From Hyalangium ruber (GTDB lineage: Bacteria; Myxococcota; Myxococcia; Myxococcales; Myxococcaceae), in the NCBI RefSeq assembly GCF_034259325.1, contig NZ_JAXIVS010000004.1:558001-622000 (forward strand): DNA of 64,000 bases. Direction: 5' to 3'. A program made the position numbers and the translations under genes. Under the pieces are notes generated by a model. The model saw only the letters and a list, made by a program, of their open reading frames with translations, was not told where the DNA came from and did no database searches. Positions 9,250-17,328 of this stretch are shown here, piece after piece. Position 1 is the first letter of the stretch. The number at the start of each line of letters is the position of its first letter.

Positions 9250-10350
9250 GTGACGACCGCCTCCGCTCTCTACCAAGACTGCGCCCGCCTCTTCATGGTG
9301 GGCTTCCCCGGCACGCGCATCGACTCGGACTTCGCAGCGCTCATGAAGGACGGCATCTTCGGTGCCATCCTCTTCAAGCGGAACGTGGGCTCCGCTCAGG
9401 AGACCGCCGCCCTGTGCCGCGACATCAAGTCCCGCGCGGCTCGCCCCTTCATCCTCTCGGTGGACCAGGAGGGCGGGCGCGTGGCCCGGCTGCGGGGCGC
9501 TCCCTTCACCGCCCTGCCTCCCATGCGCGAGCTGGGCCAGCGCGGCGACGAGGGCCTCGCCGAGCGCGTCGGCCGGCTGCTGGCGCACGAGCTGCGCGCC
9601 ATGGGCTTCGACTGGGACTTCGCCCCCGTGCTCGATGTGGACACCAACCCCGCCAACCCCGTCATCGGCGACCGCAGCTTCAGCCGCGACGCCCAAGTTG
9701 TCGCGCGGCTCGGCGTGGCCCTGGCCCGAGGTCTGGAGGCCGGCGGCGTGGCCTCGTGCGGCAAGCACTTCCCCGGCCACGGCGACACCACCACCGACAG
9801 CCACCTCACGCTGCCGCGCCTGCCGCATGACCTGGAGCGCCTGCGCCGCGTGGAGCTGGTGCCCTTCCGCGCCTTCGCCCAAGCGGGCCTCGCCTCATTG
9901 ATGACGGCGCACGTCCTCTTCGACGCGCTGGAGCCCGGCGTGCCCGCCACCATGAGTCTCAAGGCGCTGCACGGCGTGCTGCGTCAGGAGCTGGGCTTCG
10001 ATGGGGTGCTCGTCTCGGATGACCTGGAGATGAAGGCCATCGCGGGCCACTACTCCGTGGAGGAGGCCACCGTGCAGGGCACCCTGGCCGGCGTGGACCT
10101 GTTCCTCGTGTGCCACCACGCGGACGTGCAGCGGCGCTGCATCGAGGCGCTGGTGAAGGCCGTCGAGTCCGGCCGCGTGCCGCGCGAGCGCATCACCGAG
10201 GCTCATCGCCGCCTGGCACGGCTCCAGGCCCGCTTCGCCCACCCCGCCGAGGATCGGCTCGCCACGCTCGGAGACTCCGAGCACCGCGCGCTCGCCGACG
10301 GGCTCGCCAGCACCTTCGCCGGAAAGGATCCGACCGAGGTGCTGGTCTAG
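9250..10350 (+). CDS. nagZ: Beta-N-acetylhexosaminidase NagZ (GH3)
   Basis: About 366 residues, the usual length for NagZ. It removes beta-1,4-linked GlcNAc from anhydro-muropeptides during cytoplasmic peptidoglycan recycling. The GH3 features are clear: SVDQEGGRVARL near the start of the barrel, the diagnostic loop KHFPGHGDTTTDSH near residue 175 carrying the catalytic His, and SDDLEM near 257 with the catalytic Asp nucleophile. There is no signal peptide, as expected. GTG at 9250 is chosen for its AAGGTG site at 9238-9243; GTG at 9241 would add three residues. The gene is monocistronic, divergent from the beta-propeller gene. Confidence 0.92.
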   Translation: MTTASALYQDCARLFMVGFPGTRIDSDFAALMKDGIFGAILFKRNVGSAQETAALCRDIKSRAARPFILSVDQEGGRVARLRGAPFTALPPMRELGQRGDEGLAERVGRLLAHELRAMGFDWDFAPVLDVDTNPANPVIGDRSFSRDAQVVARLGVALARGLEAGGVASCGKHFPGHGDTTTDSHLTLPRLPHDLERLRRVELVPFRAFAQAGLASLMTAHVLFDALEPGVPATMSLKALHGVLRQELGFDGVLVSDDLEMKAIAGHYSVEEATVQGTLAGVDLFLVCHHADVQRRCIEALVKAVESGRVPRERITEAHRRLARLQARFAHPAEDRLATLGDSEHRALADGLASTFAGKDPTEVLV

Positions 10351-10363
10351 CCCTGGCCTCGCC

Positions 10364-10828
10364 TCACTTGTTGAGCTTGCTGCCGTAGTCGCCCCAGTCA
10401 GGCGCGGGGGTCTCGTTGCCGCGGTGCTCACGCCACCCCATGTCGGTTGTGCCCGCGTTGCCACCGCCGCCGATGCCCTGGCTGGTGGGGGCCTCGTTGC
10501 CCCCCAGCGTCGTCACGCCTCGGCCCATGTACCCGGTCACATCCTCCATCCGGCTGTTGCCCTGCGTGCCGAGCTTCTCGGGCGTGCGCGGGTCGATGCT
10601 CGAGCCGAGCTGCCCGATGGTCCCGTTGAAGCCCCGGTTCGCGTCGACCTGGTAGTGGGTGTAGAAGTCCTGGGGCACGTGGCGCACGGGGCCCCCGAAG
10701 AAGTTCTCGGGCGGATCATCCGGTCGCTCGCCGCCGGTCTGCGGAAGCCTGCCGCACCCCACGCTCAGCACCAGCGCCGAGCCCAGTCCTCCCAGCCACA
10801 TCCACCGTCGAAAGCCACTGTGTCTCAT
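10364..10828 (-). CDS. Small lipoprotein of unknown function
   Basis: 154 residues from ATG 10828, preceded by GGGAGA with an 8-nt spacer; the longer version starting at 10900 lacks a sensible signal. The signal MRHSGFRRWMWLGGLGSALVLSVGC ends in a lipobox Cys at residue 25. The mature part is short, rich in Gly, Asn and Pro, with little hydrophobic core (FNGTIGQLGSSIDPRTPEKL, GGGGNAGTTDMGWREHRGNE), so it may be partly disordered. I recognise no family. It is convergent with nagZ, 13 bp between stops. Confidence 0.65.
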   Translation of the reverse strand: MRHSGFRRWMWLGGLGSALVLSVGCGRLPQTGGERPDDPPENFFGGPVRHVPQDFYTHYQVDANRGFNGTIGQLGSSIDPRTPEKLGTQGNSRMEDVTGYMGRGVTTLGGNEAPTSQGIGGGGNAGTTDMGWREHRGNETPAPDWGDYGSKLNK

Positions 10829-10957
10829 GTCCCATCTCCCAAGGGGCACACGAGCCCCCACTCGCTTCAAGGGATGAGCACCGCGCCGCGCCTCAACCAC
10901 CCACCCGGCACCCGGCCCGGCCCCTGTCAGTTCGGGCGGAGAGCCTCCAGGGGAGCG

Positions 10958-12346
10958 TCAGTGAGGCAGCTCCGGCTTGAGCGGCAGCTCCACGCGGAAG
11001 CAGGTGTCTCCTGGCCTCGACTGGAGGCGGATGCGGCCTCCCAGCCGGCGCTCGACGATGCGCAGGGCGATGTCCAGCCCCAGCCCCGTGCCCTTCCCCA
11101 GCGCCTTGGTGGTGAAGAACGGCTCGAAGACGCGCGCCTGTAGTTCCTCGGGCACGCCCGGCCCATCGTCCGAGAGCTCCACGTGGACCTCGTCCCCGCA
11201 CAGGCGGGTGCTCACGCGCAGGTTGCCCTGGTCCTTCATCGCGTCCAGCGCGTTCTCGATGAGGTTGGTCCACACCTGGTTGAGTTCGCTGCCGTGAGCC
11301 CAGAGCTTCGGCACGTGTCCGTCATAGTCGCGCGTCACCGTCACCCCGCCGCGCAGGCGGTGGGCGAACATGGCCAGCGTCGCCTCGAGCCCGGCATGCA
11401 CATCCACCTCCTGCAGCCAGTCCCGGTCCATATAGGTGTACTGACGGACCGCGGCGATCAGCGAGCAGATGCGCTGGGTGCTCGCATCCATCACGTCCGT
11501 GAGCTGCGTGAGCAGCAGCGTCTTCTCCAGCCACGTCAGCCCCACCTCCAGGGCCTCGCCCTCCAGCGTGGCCCCCAGCACCTCCAGGTGCGGCAGGTCC
11601 ACCCCCGCGGTCCCCAGCGTCGTGGCGCGCGAGAAGGCATTGGCCATGCCATGGCTCTCCAGCCACCCGAGCAGCCCGTCCTCCAAATCACTCTGCGCCA
11701 GCGCGTCCAGCGGCTGGAGCGGTGTGGCGGATTGGAGGTCCCGCATCAGCTCCGCGAGCACCTCGCGCTGCGGCGCTGACAGCCGCTCGTCATGCGCCAG
11801 CGCCCGGTGCTGTGCCTCCAGGCACTCCTCGCGCAGTTGCTCCGCCGAGCGCCGCGCCGCCGAGGCCGGGTTGTTCAGCTCGTGCATCAGCCCCGCCGCC
11901 ATGCGCCCCAGCGCGGCCAGCTTCTCCTGCTGGCGGATCTGCGCCTCGGCGTCCTGCCGGCGCGTCACCAACGTCTGGAGGACGAACCTCGCCAGCGGCG
12001 TACACTCGGCCACCATGCGGCGGAACGCCTCCGCCTTCACCTGCAGCACGCGCGTCTCCCCCACGGCGCGCCCAGTGGCGATGGCGGGCCCGCCCGAGAG
12101 CAGGGAGATTTCTCCGGTGAAGGCTCCGGGCCGGTGTACCGCCAGCACCTGATCCTCGCTCCCCAGCCGGCGGGTGACGCGCACCTCGCCCGAGAGGACG
12201 ACGAAGAAGTCGTAGTCGTGCTGGCCCTCGGTGAAGAGGGGCTCTCCCGGCTGGAACTCGCGCAACACCCCCTCGCGCTTCACCTCATCGAGCACTTCTG
12301 GCGGGAAGGTGGGTACGAGCGTGGTGTCGATGGAATCGTGCAACAT
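10958..12346 (-). CDS. Sensor histidine kinase with cyclic-nucleotide-binding domain
   Basis: About 462 residues, no membrane segment. The N-terminal 130 residues are a Crp-like cyclic-nucleotide-binding domain (FQPGEPLFTEGQHDYDFFVVLSGEV, then GAFTGEISLLSGGPAIATGRA as the phosphate-binding cassette). The phospho-acceptor His lies in AAGLMHELNNP near residue 155. The C-terminus holds the catalytic domain: N-box WTNLIENALDAM, DDGPGVPEEL, FEPFFTTKALGKGTGLGLDIALRIVERRLGG. It therefore probably senses cAMP or another small ligand and passes phosphate to a regulator encoded elsewhere, since no response regulator is adjacent. ATG 12346 is chosen because the 25 residues upstream (from 12421) look non-native; this is uncertain. 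Confidence 0.87.
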   Translation of the reverse strand: MLHDSIDTTLVPTFPPEVLDEVKREGVLREFQPGEPLFTEGQHDYDFFVVLSGEVRVTRRLGSEDQVLAVHRPGAFTGEISLLSGGPAIATGRAVGETRVLQVKAEAFRRMVAECTPLARFVLQTLVTRRQDAEAQIRQQEKLAALGRMAAGLMHELNNPASAARRSAEQLREECLEAQHRALAHDERLSAPQREVLAELMRDLQSATPLQPLDALAQSDLEDGLLGWLESHGMANAFSRATTLGTAGVDLPHLEVLGATLEGEALEVGLTWLEKTLLLTQLTDVMDASTQRICSLIAAVRQYTYMDRDWLQEVDVHAGLEATLAMFAHRLRGGVTVTRDYDGHVPKLWAHGSELNQVWTNLIENALDAMKDQGNLRVSTRLCGDEVHVELSDDGPGVPEELQARVFEPFFTTKALGKGTGLGLDIALRIVERRLGGRIRLQSRPGDTCFRVELPLKPELPH

Positions 12347-12508
12347 GATCGGCCCCCGTCGAGCAGCACGCACACGCGCGCAGGCTCCGCTCAGGGTGGT
12401 GACGCCTCCTCGCTCGCACATGGAGGAATGGGCGAGGAGGACGAGGGCCGATTGTCTGCCTGCCCGCCCTCCAGGGTGCCTGGCGGGCGGTTCAGCGCTC
12501 CCGCGTGG

Positions 12509-13096
12509 TCAGCGGCTCGGGGACTTCTTGGCCACCTTCTTCACCGCGCTCTTCACGGCGGCGCCGACCTTCTTGGCCACCTTCGCGGCCGATGCCTTCT
12601 TCTTAGGCTCCGCAGAGGGCTCGGCCGCATCGCCGCCGCTCAGCGCGGAGAGCACCTCGCCGACGTGGCCCGTCACCTTCACCTTGGGCCACACCTGCTT
12701 CACCCGGCCCTGCGGGTCGATGAGGACCGTGGTGCGGGTGATGCCCATGAACTTGCGGCCGTAGAGCGACTTCTCTCCCCAGACACCGTAGGCGTCCGCG
12801 AGCTTGTGCTCGGGATCCGCCAGCAGCGTGAAGGGCAGGCTGTACTTGGCGACGAACTTCTCGTGGCTCTTCACCGAGTCCGGAGAGACGCCCACCACCA
12901 CCGCGCCGGCCTTCTCGAGCGCGGAGTGTTCATCGCGGAAGTCACAGGCCTCCTTCGTGCAGCCCGAGGTGTTGTCCTTCGGGTAGAAGTAGAGGACGAC
13001 GTGCTTCCCCGCGAACTGGGAGAGGGAGACCGTCTTGCCGGTCTGGTCCGAGAGCTGGAAGGCGGGGGCCTGGCTGCCGACTTGAGGGAGGGGCAT
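12509..13096 (-). CDS. bcp: Peroxiredoxin (Bcp/PrxQ type) with basic histone-H1-like tail
   Basis: 195 residues from ATG 13096. The thioredoxin-fold part (about 1-155) is a typical PrxQ/Bcp thiol peroxidase: FYPKDNTSGCTKEACDFRD holds the peroxidatic Cys46 and the resolving Cys51 five residues on. It reduces H2O2 and organic hydroperoxides using thioredoxin. Unusually, about 37 residues follow the end of the domain, rich in Lys, Ala and Val (PKKKASAAKVAKK, KSAVKKVAKKSPSR), resembling histone H1 or HU-type tails that bind DNA. Ordinary Bcp proteins end near 155 residues. The tail may tether the enzyme to the nucleoid; that is inference. Confidence 0.9.
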   Translation of the reverse strand: MPLPQVGSQAPAFQLSDQTGKTVSLSQFAGKHVVLYFYPKDNTSGCTKEACDFRDEHSALEKAGAVVVGVSPDSVKSHEKFVAKYSLPFTLLADPEHKLADAYGVWGEKSLYGRKFMGITRTTVLIDPQGRVKQVWPKVKVTGHVGEVLSALSGGDAAEPSAEPKKKASAAKVAKKVGAAVKSAVKKVAKKSPSR

Positions 13097-13175
13097 GGGG
13101 CCTCTGGTAACCCCGTCCCCGGGGCCGACGCAAGCCCTACTTCGCACGTCACCTCTGGCTCACCCCACCCGAGGC

Positions 13176-13670
13176 TCAACGCCCCGCGTCGGTCTCGTGG
13201 TCGTGGCCGTGCTCTCCCGGCGGGTGGGAGTCCGCTTCCAGCCGGACCTGCCGGGCCCGGCACTCCGCGAGCGCCTGCCGTACCGTCTCCCGCCGCTCCG
13301 AGGGCGCCGTGCCCAGCTCCTTCGCCAGCGCTTCGCACGCGGCGCGCTGGGCCTCGAGTTCGCCCGTGCCCGGCCCTGTTGCCCCGGGCGTGGCCAGGGG
13401 CCGGGGCGGCATCGGCCCTCGGAGCGCCCTCAGCGCCGCGAGCCGCGCGTCCGCCTCAGCCCGCGCCTTCGAGTCCTTCGGGATGGCCTCGAAGGCGGCG
13501 ATGACCGCGTCGTAGGCCGGGTCCCTCGGGTTCACTCCGCGCTGCACGAGATCCGCGTACTGGGCCTGGGCCTTGGCGAGCTGCTCCGGGCCCTTGTCAC
13601 AGGCGGGCAGCACGAGCAGCCCCAGGGCAAGGAGCACCGCGGCCGGGAGTCGTTGGAAAGTGGAGGACAT
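13176..13670 (-). CDS. Lipoprotein with His/Asp-rich C-terminus
   Basis: 164 residues from ATG 13670, with AGGAG 5 nt upstream. The signal MSSTFQRLPAAVLLALGLLVLPAC carries a lipobox Cys at residue 24. The mature part is alpha-helical and charged (AKAQAQYADLVQRG, AIPKDSKARAEADARL), with an Ala/Pro/Gly linker in the middle. The last 20 residues are His- and Asp/Glu-rich (HPPGEHGHDHETDAGR), a likely divalent-metal ligand. It is divergent, 51 bp apart, from a membrane protein of a Ni/Co-type transporter family that also has a His-rich loop, so a joint role in metal handling is plausible. No named family recognised. Confidence 0.72.
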   Translation of the reverse strand: MSSTFQRLPAAVLLALGLLVLPACDKGPEQLAKAQAQYADLVQRGVNPRDPAYDAVIAAFEAIPKDSKARAEADARLAALRALRGPMPPRPLATPGATGPGTGELEAQRAACEALAKELGTAPSERRETVRQALAECRARQVRLEADSHPPGEHGHDHETDAGR

Positions 13671-13707
13671 GGGCTCTCCTGTGCTGGCCATGGGAGCGGC
13701 GCGCGGG

Positions 13708-13713
13708 TAGGGT
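13708..13713 (+). promoter_or_regulatory. Possible -10 hexamer for the UreH/NicO-like gene
   Basis: TAGGGT matches TANNNT and stands 8 nt before the GTG at 13722. There is no good Shine-Dalgarno sequence in that spacer, so the transcript may be leaderless. No strong -35 element was seen. Confidence 0.35.
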
Positions 13714-13721
13714 GCGCCGAA

Positions 13722-14363
13722 GTGTCGCCCGTCTTCTTCGCATTCGTCGTCGGTCTAGGCCAGGGGTTGCTCCACGCCGTGGGGCCGGACCACTGTGCCG
13801 CCATGGCCACGCTCGGTACCCTGGGCACCGGGCGGCGCCGCGCTGCCCTGCTCACCGCCCTGCGCTTCGCCTTTGGCCACGCGGCGGTGCTGGGCGGGGT
13901 GGCCGCCTTCTGCCTGCTGGCGGGCGTCGGCCTGTCCGAGGCCTTCGAGCGCTGGGCCGAGGTGTTCGGCGGCGGTGTGCTGGTGGCCCTGGCCGTCACC
14001 GCGCTGCTGTTCCCCAACAGCCTTCGCCACGGCCACCCCCACCTGCCGGGCCACGCTGGCGAGCCGCACTCCCACATCCACGAGGGTGTGAGCACCGCGG
14101 CCGGCGCGCTCATGGCCGTCAGCGGCGTGCGCTCGCTGCTGCTGGCGCTGCCTCCGCTGCTGGTGGGCGGCAGCATGAGCCTGTCGGCGTGGACGTACCT
14201 GCCGGGCTTCGCCCTGGGCATCCTCATCGGCATGGGCGTGGTCGGGCTCATCTTCGCCGAGGGCTTCTCTCGCATGAGCGAGCGGCTCGCCGGTTGGGTG
14301 CATCGCGCTGTCGCGTTGACCTCGGGCGCCCTCGGCCTGTTCTGGATCGGCTCTCGGCTGTAG
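13722..14363 (+). CDS. UreH/NicO-type nickel/cobalt transporter family membrane protein
   Basis: 213 residues with about six membrane helices. The first helix contains GQGLLHAVGPDHCAAMATLG, matching the H-A-x-x-x-D-H metal-selectivity motif of the HoxN/NicO/UreH superfamily. Between helices 3 and 4 there is a His-rich loop (HGHPHLPGHAGEPHSHIHEG) typical of nickel, cobalt or zinc binding. Helix 4 begins AAGALMAVSGVRSLLLALPP. It should move a transition metal across the inner membrane, direction unknown. The start is GTG 13722; the longer in-frame extension upstream runs through the divergent lipoprotein gene and is rejected. The next gene follows 10 bp after the stop, so cotranscription is possible. 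Confidence 0.75.
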   Translation: MSPVFFAFVVGLGQGLLHAVGPDHCAAMATLGTLGTGRRRAALLTALRFAFGHAAVLGGVAAFCLLAGVGLSEAFERWAEVFGGGVLVALAVTALLFPNSLRHGHPHLPGHAGEPHSHIHEGVSTAAGALMAVSGVRSLLLALPPLLVGGSMSLSAWTYLPGFALGILIGMGVVGLIFAEGFSRMSERLAGWVHRAVALTSGALGLFWIGSRL

Positions 14364-14373
14364 GCAGGGCGTG

Positions 14374-16431
14374 ATGGACACCGCTCGGCCTGACGCGGGC
14401 GCCTCCTCTCGCCTCTCCTCTGTGTATCTGCACGGCCTCGCCTTCCTGGGCGGCTTCGGCGTGATGCTGCTGGAGATGTGCGCCTTCCGGGTGCTCGCCA
14501 CCACGTTCGGCTCCTCCATCTACGTGACGGGGGTGCTGCTGGCGCTGGTGATGATCTCCCTCTCCGCGGGCTACTACCTCGGCGGCCGCTTCTCGCGGCG
14601 GTATGACCTGGGCTTCCTGCTGTGGCTGCTGCTGGGCGCGGGGGTGTATGTGGCGCTAACGGGCGTCTTCCTATCGGAGCCGCTGCTGGAGGCCTGCTTC
14701 GCGCTGCGGGGTGCATTCCGGGGGTCGATGGCCATTCACGCCGTGCCCCCCGCCGTGGCCACGCTGCTGCTGTACGCGGGCCCCATGCTGGCCTTGAGCC
14801 AGGTGTCTCCCTTCCTCATCAAGGTGCTGACGGCTCGTGCGGCCCAGGGTGGTGCCGAGGCTCGTGGGGTCGGCGCGACCGCTGGCAACCTGATGGCGCT
14901 GTCCACCGTGGGCAGCATCGTCGGCACCCTGCTGCCTTCCTTCGTGTTCATTCCCCTGCTGGGCGTGCCCTCCACGCTGTGGATCTTCCTCGGTCTCCTG
15001 GGCGCGGCGCTGGTGGGAGGGTTCGCGCTGATGGGTCGGCACGGTGCGGCGGGGGTGACGGCCGCCGTGCTGCTGGTGGGCGTGGGCGCGGGCTTCCTGC
15101 GTGGTCCGGAGGGGGTGAACGCTCCTTCGCGGATGGGGCAGCTCGTCTTCTCCGCCGAGTCGCTCTACGGGAACGTGAAGATCTTCCGCTCGACCGATGA
15201 GGCCGGGGACACGGTGCTCTATTACATGCCGTCCCGGAGCTTCGTGCATTCCGCTGTCTATCCGGGCCGGCCGCTGAAGGATCAGTTCACCAACTCCTAT
15301 CTCCACCTGGGGCTGGCGCGCGGCGCCCGGCGCTACCTCATCCTCGGCAGCGCGCTGGGGGGAGCCGTGGCCGCTCTCCTGGAGGCTGATCCTCGGGCGG
15401 AGATCACGGCGGTGGAGATTGATCCGCTCGTCAGTGACCTAGCACGCCGCTTCGTGCCCCGTATCGAGCAGCCTCGGGTGCGCTTCGTCGTCGAGGACGC
15501 GCGCCTGTTCCTGCGCGAGGACCGGGGCGCCTACGACTACATCGTCGTGGATGTCTTCTCCGGCGAGCAGTTGCCCGCCCACTGCGTCACCCAGGAGTTC
15601 TTCGCGCTGGCCCACGCGCGGCTGGCGCCCGGTGGCGTGCTGCAGATGAACACCAACCTGTGGGACTTCCAGGTGTTCACAGGGCTGGAGACTTCCACGC
15701 CAATCGTTCCGGTACACCACCTCCACTCCGCGCTGCTGCGCGTTGGCTTCGCCTCCCTCTTCCAGAACGACTACTTCGAGAACGGGCACCTCTATGCTTT
15801 CCGTGAGCGCACTTCCTTGGAAGAGGTGCGCGGCGCGCTGGCGCGGCAGGCCCGTGATGAAGCGGTGCCTGCGGACCTGCGGGCCTCCATGGCGATCGCG
15901 GCGCTCCAATTGCTGCCCGTGCCCGACACACGGCGGGGGCTGCGCCCGCTGAGCGACTCCTGGGTGCCGGAGCACGCGCTGCACCTCAAAGGCAACTTCG
16001 ATGGCTACCTCGAGGCGCTGGGCCGCGCGAGCCTGCGGCCTGAGTGGAAGGAGCAGGTCCAGGAGGCGGGCGACTCGGAGCTGCGCCTCATCGCCGCCCG
16101 GCACTACGCCCAGGCGGCCACCACCCATGCACCCACCTATGACGGCTTCAATGCCTATATGGCGGGCGAAGGCGGGGCACGCTTCTGCTCGGAGGTGATG
16201 GCCTGGGCCTCTCACGGTCCCAAGGATCTGCACGCGCAGCTGGCTCGCTACCTCCACACCCGCGTCGTCCGCCGCTGCGGGCGCGCTCTCTCGGAGCCGG
16301 CGCAGACACCTGGCACCGCACCGGCCGCGCAAGCCTTGAGTCAGTACGCCCGGGCTGTGCGGTACCTGGCCGCGAACCAGGGTGACTCCGCCCTACCGCT
16401 CCTGCTCGACGTGCTCGCTTACGGCTCCTGA
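14374..16431 (+). CDS. Membrane-fused spermidine-synthase-like protein
   Basis: 685 residues from ATG 14374 (GTG 14371 is directly upstream). The N-terminal 235 residues form about seven or eight membrane helices (FLGGFGVMLLEMCAFRVLA and VTGVLLALVMISLSAGYYLGG are typical of the fused transporter-like domain). Residues about 265-500 are a Rossmann methyltransferase-like SpeE domain: YLILGSALGGAVAALLE (an unusual glycine loop), ITAVEIDPLVSDLARRF, VRFVVEDARLFLRE, YDYIVVDVFSGEQLPAHC. The C-terminal 190 residues have no recognised family. The catalytic Asp region reads VVDVFSG and does not match classical spermidine synthase, so the true substrate is uncertain. Confidence 0.82.
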   Translation: MDTARPDAGASSRLSSVYLHGLAFLGGFGVMLLEMCAFRVLATTFGSSIYVTGVLLALVMISLSAGYYLGGRFSRRYDLGFLLWLLLGAGVYVALTGVFLSEPLLEACFALRGAFRGSMAIHAVPPAVATLLLYAGPMLALSQVSPFLIKVLTARAAQGGAEARGVGATAGNLMALSTVGSIVGTLLPSFVFIPLLGVPSTLWIFLGLLGAALVGGFALMGRHGAAGVTAAVLLVGVGAGFLRGPEGVNAPSRMGQLVFSAESLYGNVKIFRSTDEAGDTVLYYMPSRSFVHSAVYPGRPLKDQFTNSYLHLGLARGARRYLILGSALGGAVAALLEADPRAEITAVEIDPLVSDLARRFVPRIEQPRVRFVVEDARLFLREDRGAYDYIVVDVFSGEQLPAHCVTQEFFALAHARLAPGGVLQMNTNLWDFQVFTGLETSTPIVPVHHLHSALLRVGFASLFQNDYFENGHLYAFRERTSLEEVRGALARQARDEAVPADLRASMAIAALQLLPVPDTRRGLRPLSDSWVPEHALHLKGNFDGYLEALGRASLRPEWKEQVQEAGDSELRLIAARHYAQAATTHAPTYDGFNAYMAGEGGARFCSEVMAWASHGPKDLHAQLARYLHTRVVRRCGRALSEPAQTPGTAPAAQALSQYARAVRYLAANQGDSALPLLLDVLAYGS

Positions 16432-16444
16432 GCCGGAAGTGAAC

Positions 16445-16918
16445 TCAGTCGGAGGAGCTTCCCATGAGGACTATCCACCGCCCCTGTTTCCGGTCATGGA
16501 GCACGTAGGCGTAGAACCAGAACACGGTGTAGCCCGGTAGGCCCTTGTCACTGGGGTACTCGTAGATGTCCGTATCCCGCAGCGAGAGCAGTGCTTCCAG
16601 CTCGCTCCAGAACGCTGGGAGCAGCTCTTCCCCCAGTTGCTTCCTCTTGGCCGCCGTGAGCCTCGGCCCCGCTCCCTCGTCGCCCTCGTAGCCCAGGCTA
16701 GAGTCGATCTCGGCCTTCATCTCCTCCAGCGGAACCTGCCGAACCTTCGCCGTGTGCGGCTCGCTCTCCGGGTAGCACCGGCGCACCACCTCGGGCCAGG
16801 ACAGCTCCTCGCCCGACGGTTCGAGCACCTTCACGTCGAGGGTGACGACATAGTTCAGCCCTCCCGCCAGAAGTCTCTCGATCCGACGCAGGACTTTGGT
16901 GAAGGTCGGAGTGCGCAT
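16445..16918 (-). CDS. Hypothetical protein, 157 residues
   Basis: A soluble protein without signal peptide or membrane helix. It starts MRTPTFTKVLRRIERLLAGG and ends with an aromatic-rich beta segment (GYTVFWFYAYVLHDRKQGRW). Hydrophobic periodicity suggests an alpha/beta fold. No motif or family is recognised. It is divergent from the next small gene across 55 bp; such paired small orphan genes sometimes act together, but nothing here shows it. Coding assignment rests on the clean frame, plausible composition and fit between neighbours. Confidence 0.6.
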   Translation of the reverse strand: MRTPTFTKVLRRIERLLAGGLNYVVTLDVKVLEPSGEELSWPEVVRRCYPESEPHTAKVRQVPLEEMKAEIDSSLGYEGDEGAGPRLTAAKRKQLGEELLPAFWSELEALLSLRDTDIYEYPSDKGLPGYTVFWFYAYVLHDRKQGRWIVLMGSSSD

Positions 16919-16973
16919 AGGCGTGAACTGCTTGTATCCCCGGCATTGGGATCCGCGAGATTAAATTCACCCC

Positions 16974-17303
16974 ATGACCACCAACACCGCTCTGGAGGAC
17001 ACCCAAAAGCGATGGGTCGAGGTTTGTGCGAGCAGTGACGTCGGCCTGTGGTGGATCGCGGACGATGTTCGACAGCTCTGGCCAGAAGCGTCGGAGACGG
17101 AACTCCGCCTCGAGACCCTGCGCGCGCTTCGGCCCCTCCTCCACCAGGGCTCACTCCGCGCAGCCAGACTCCTGCCAGGAGGCGCGTATCAACTGTGGGA
17201 GGGCTCCGTGGACGAGCAGCTCGCGAAGATCGACGCGGAGTGGGCCGCCCTGGGGCGCCCTCCCGACGTCGGAGACATCGTCTGGTTCATCGGTCCGCGC
17301 TGA
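16974..17303 (+). CDS. Hypothetical protein, 109 residues
   Basis: A small acidic soluble protein. The sequence SSDVGLWWIADDVRQLWP, the helical ELRLETLRALRPLLHQG and the end PDVGDIVWFIGPR look like a compact alpha/beta domain of the kind found among small orphan or immunity-type proteins. I cannot name a family with confidence. Start ATG 16974 has only a weak upstream ribosome-binding site. It is convergent with the response regulator gene, 25 bp between stops. Confidence 0.6.
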   Translation: MTTNTALEDTQKRWVEVCASSDVGLWWIADDVRQLWPEASETELRLETLRALRPLLHQGSLRAARLLPGGAYQLWEGSVDEQLAKIDAEWAALGRPPDVGDIVWFIGPR

Positions 17304-17328
17304 ATCCTGGGCCCAGCCAGCCCTCGGC

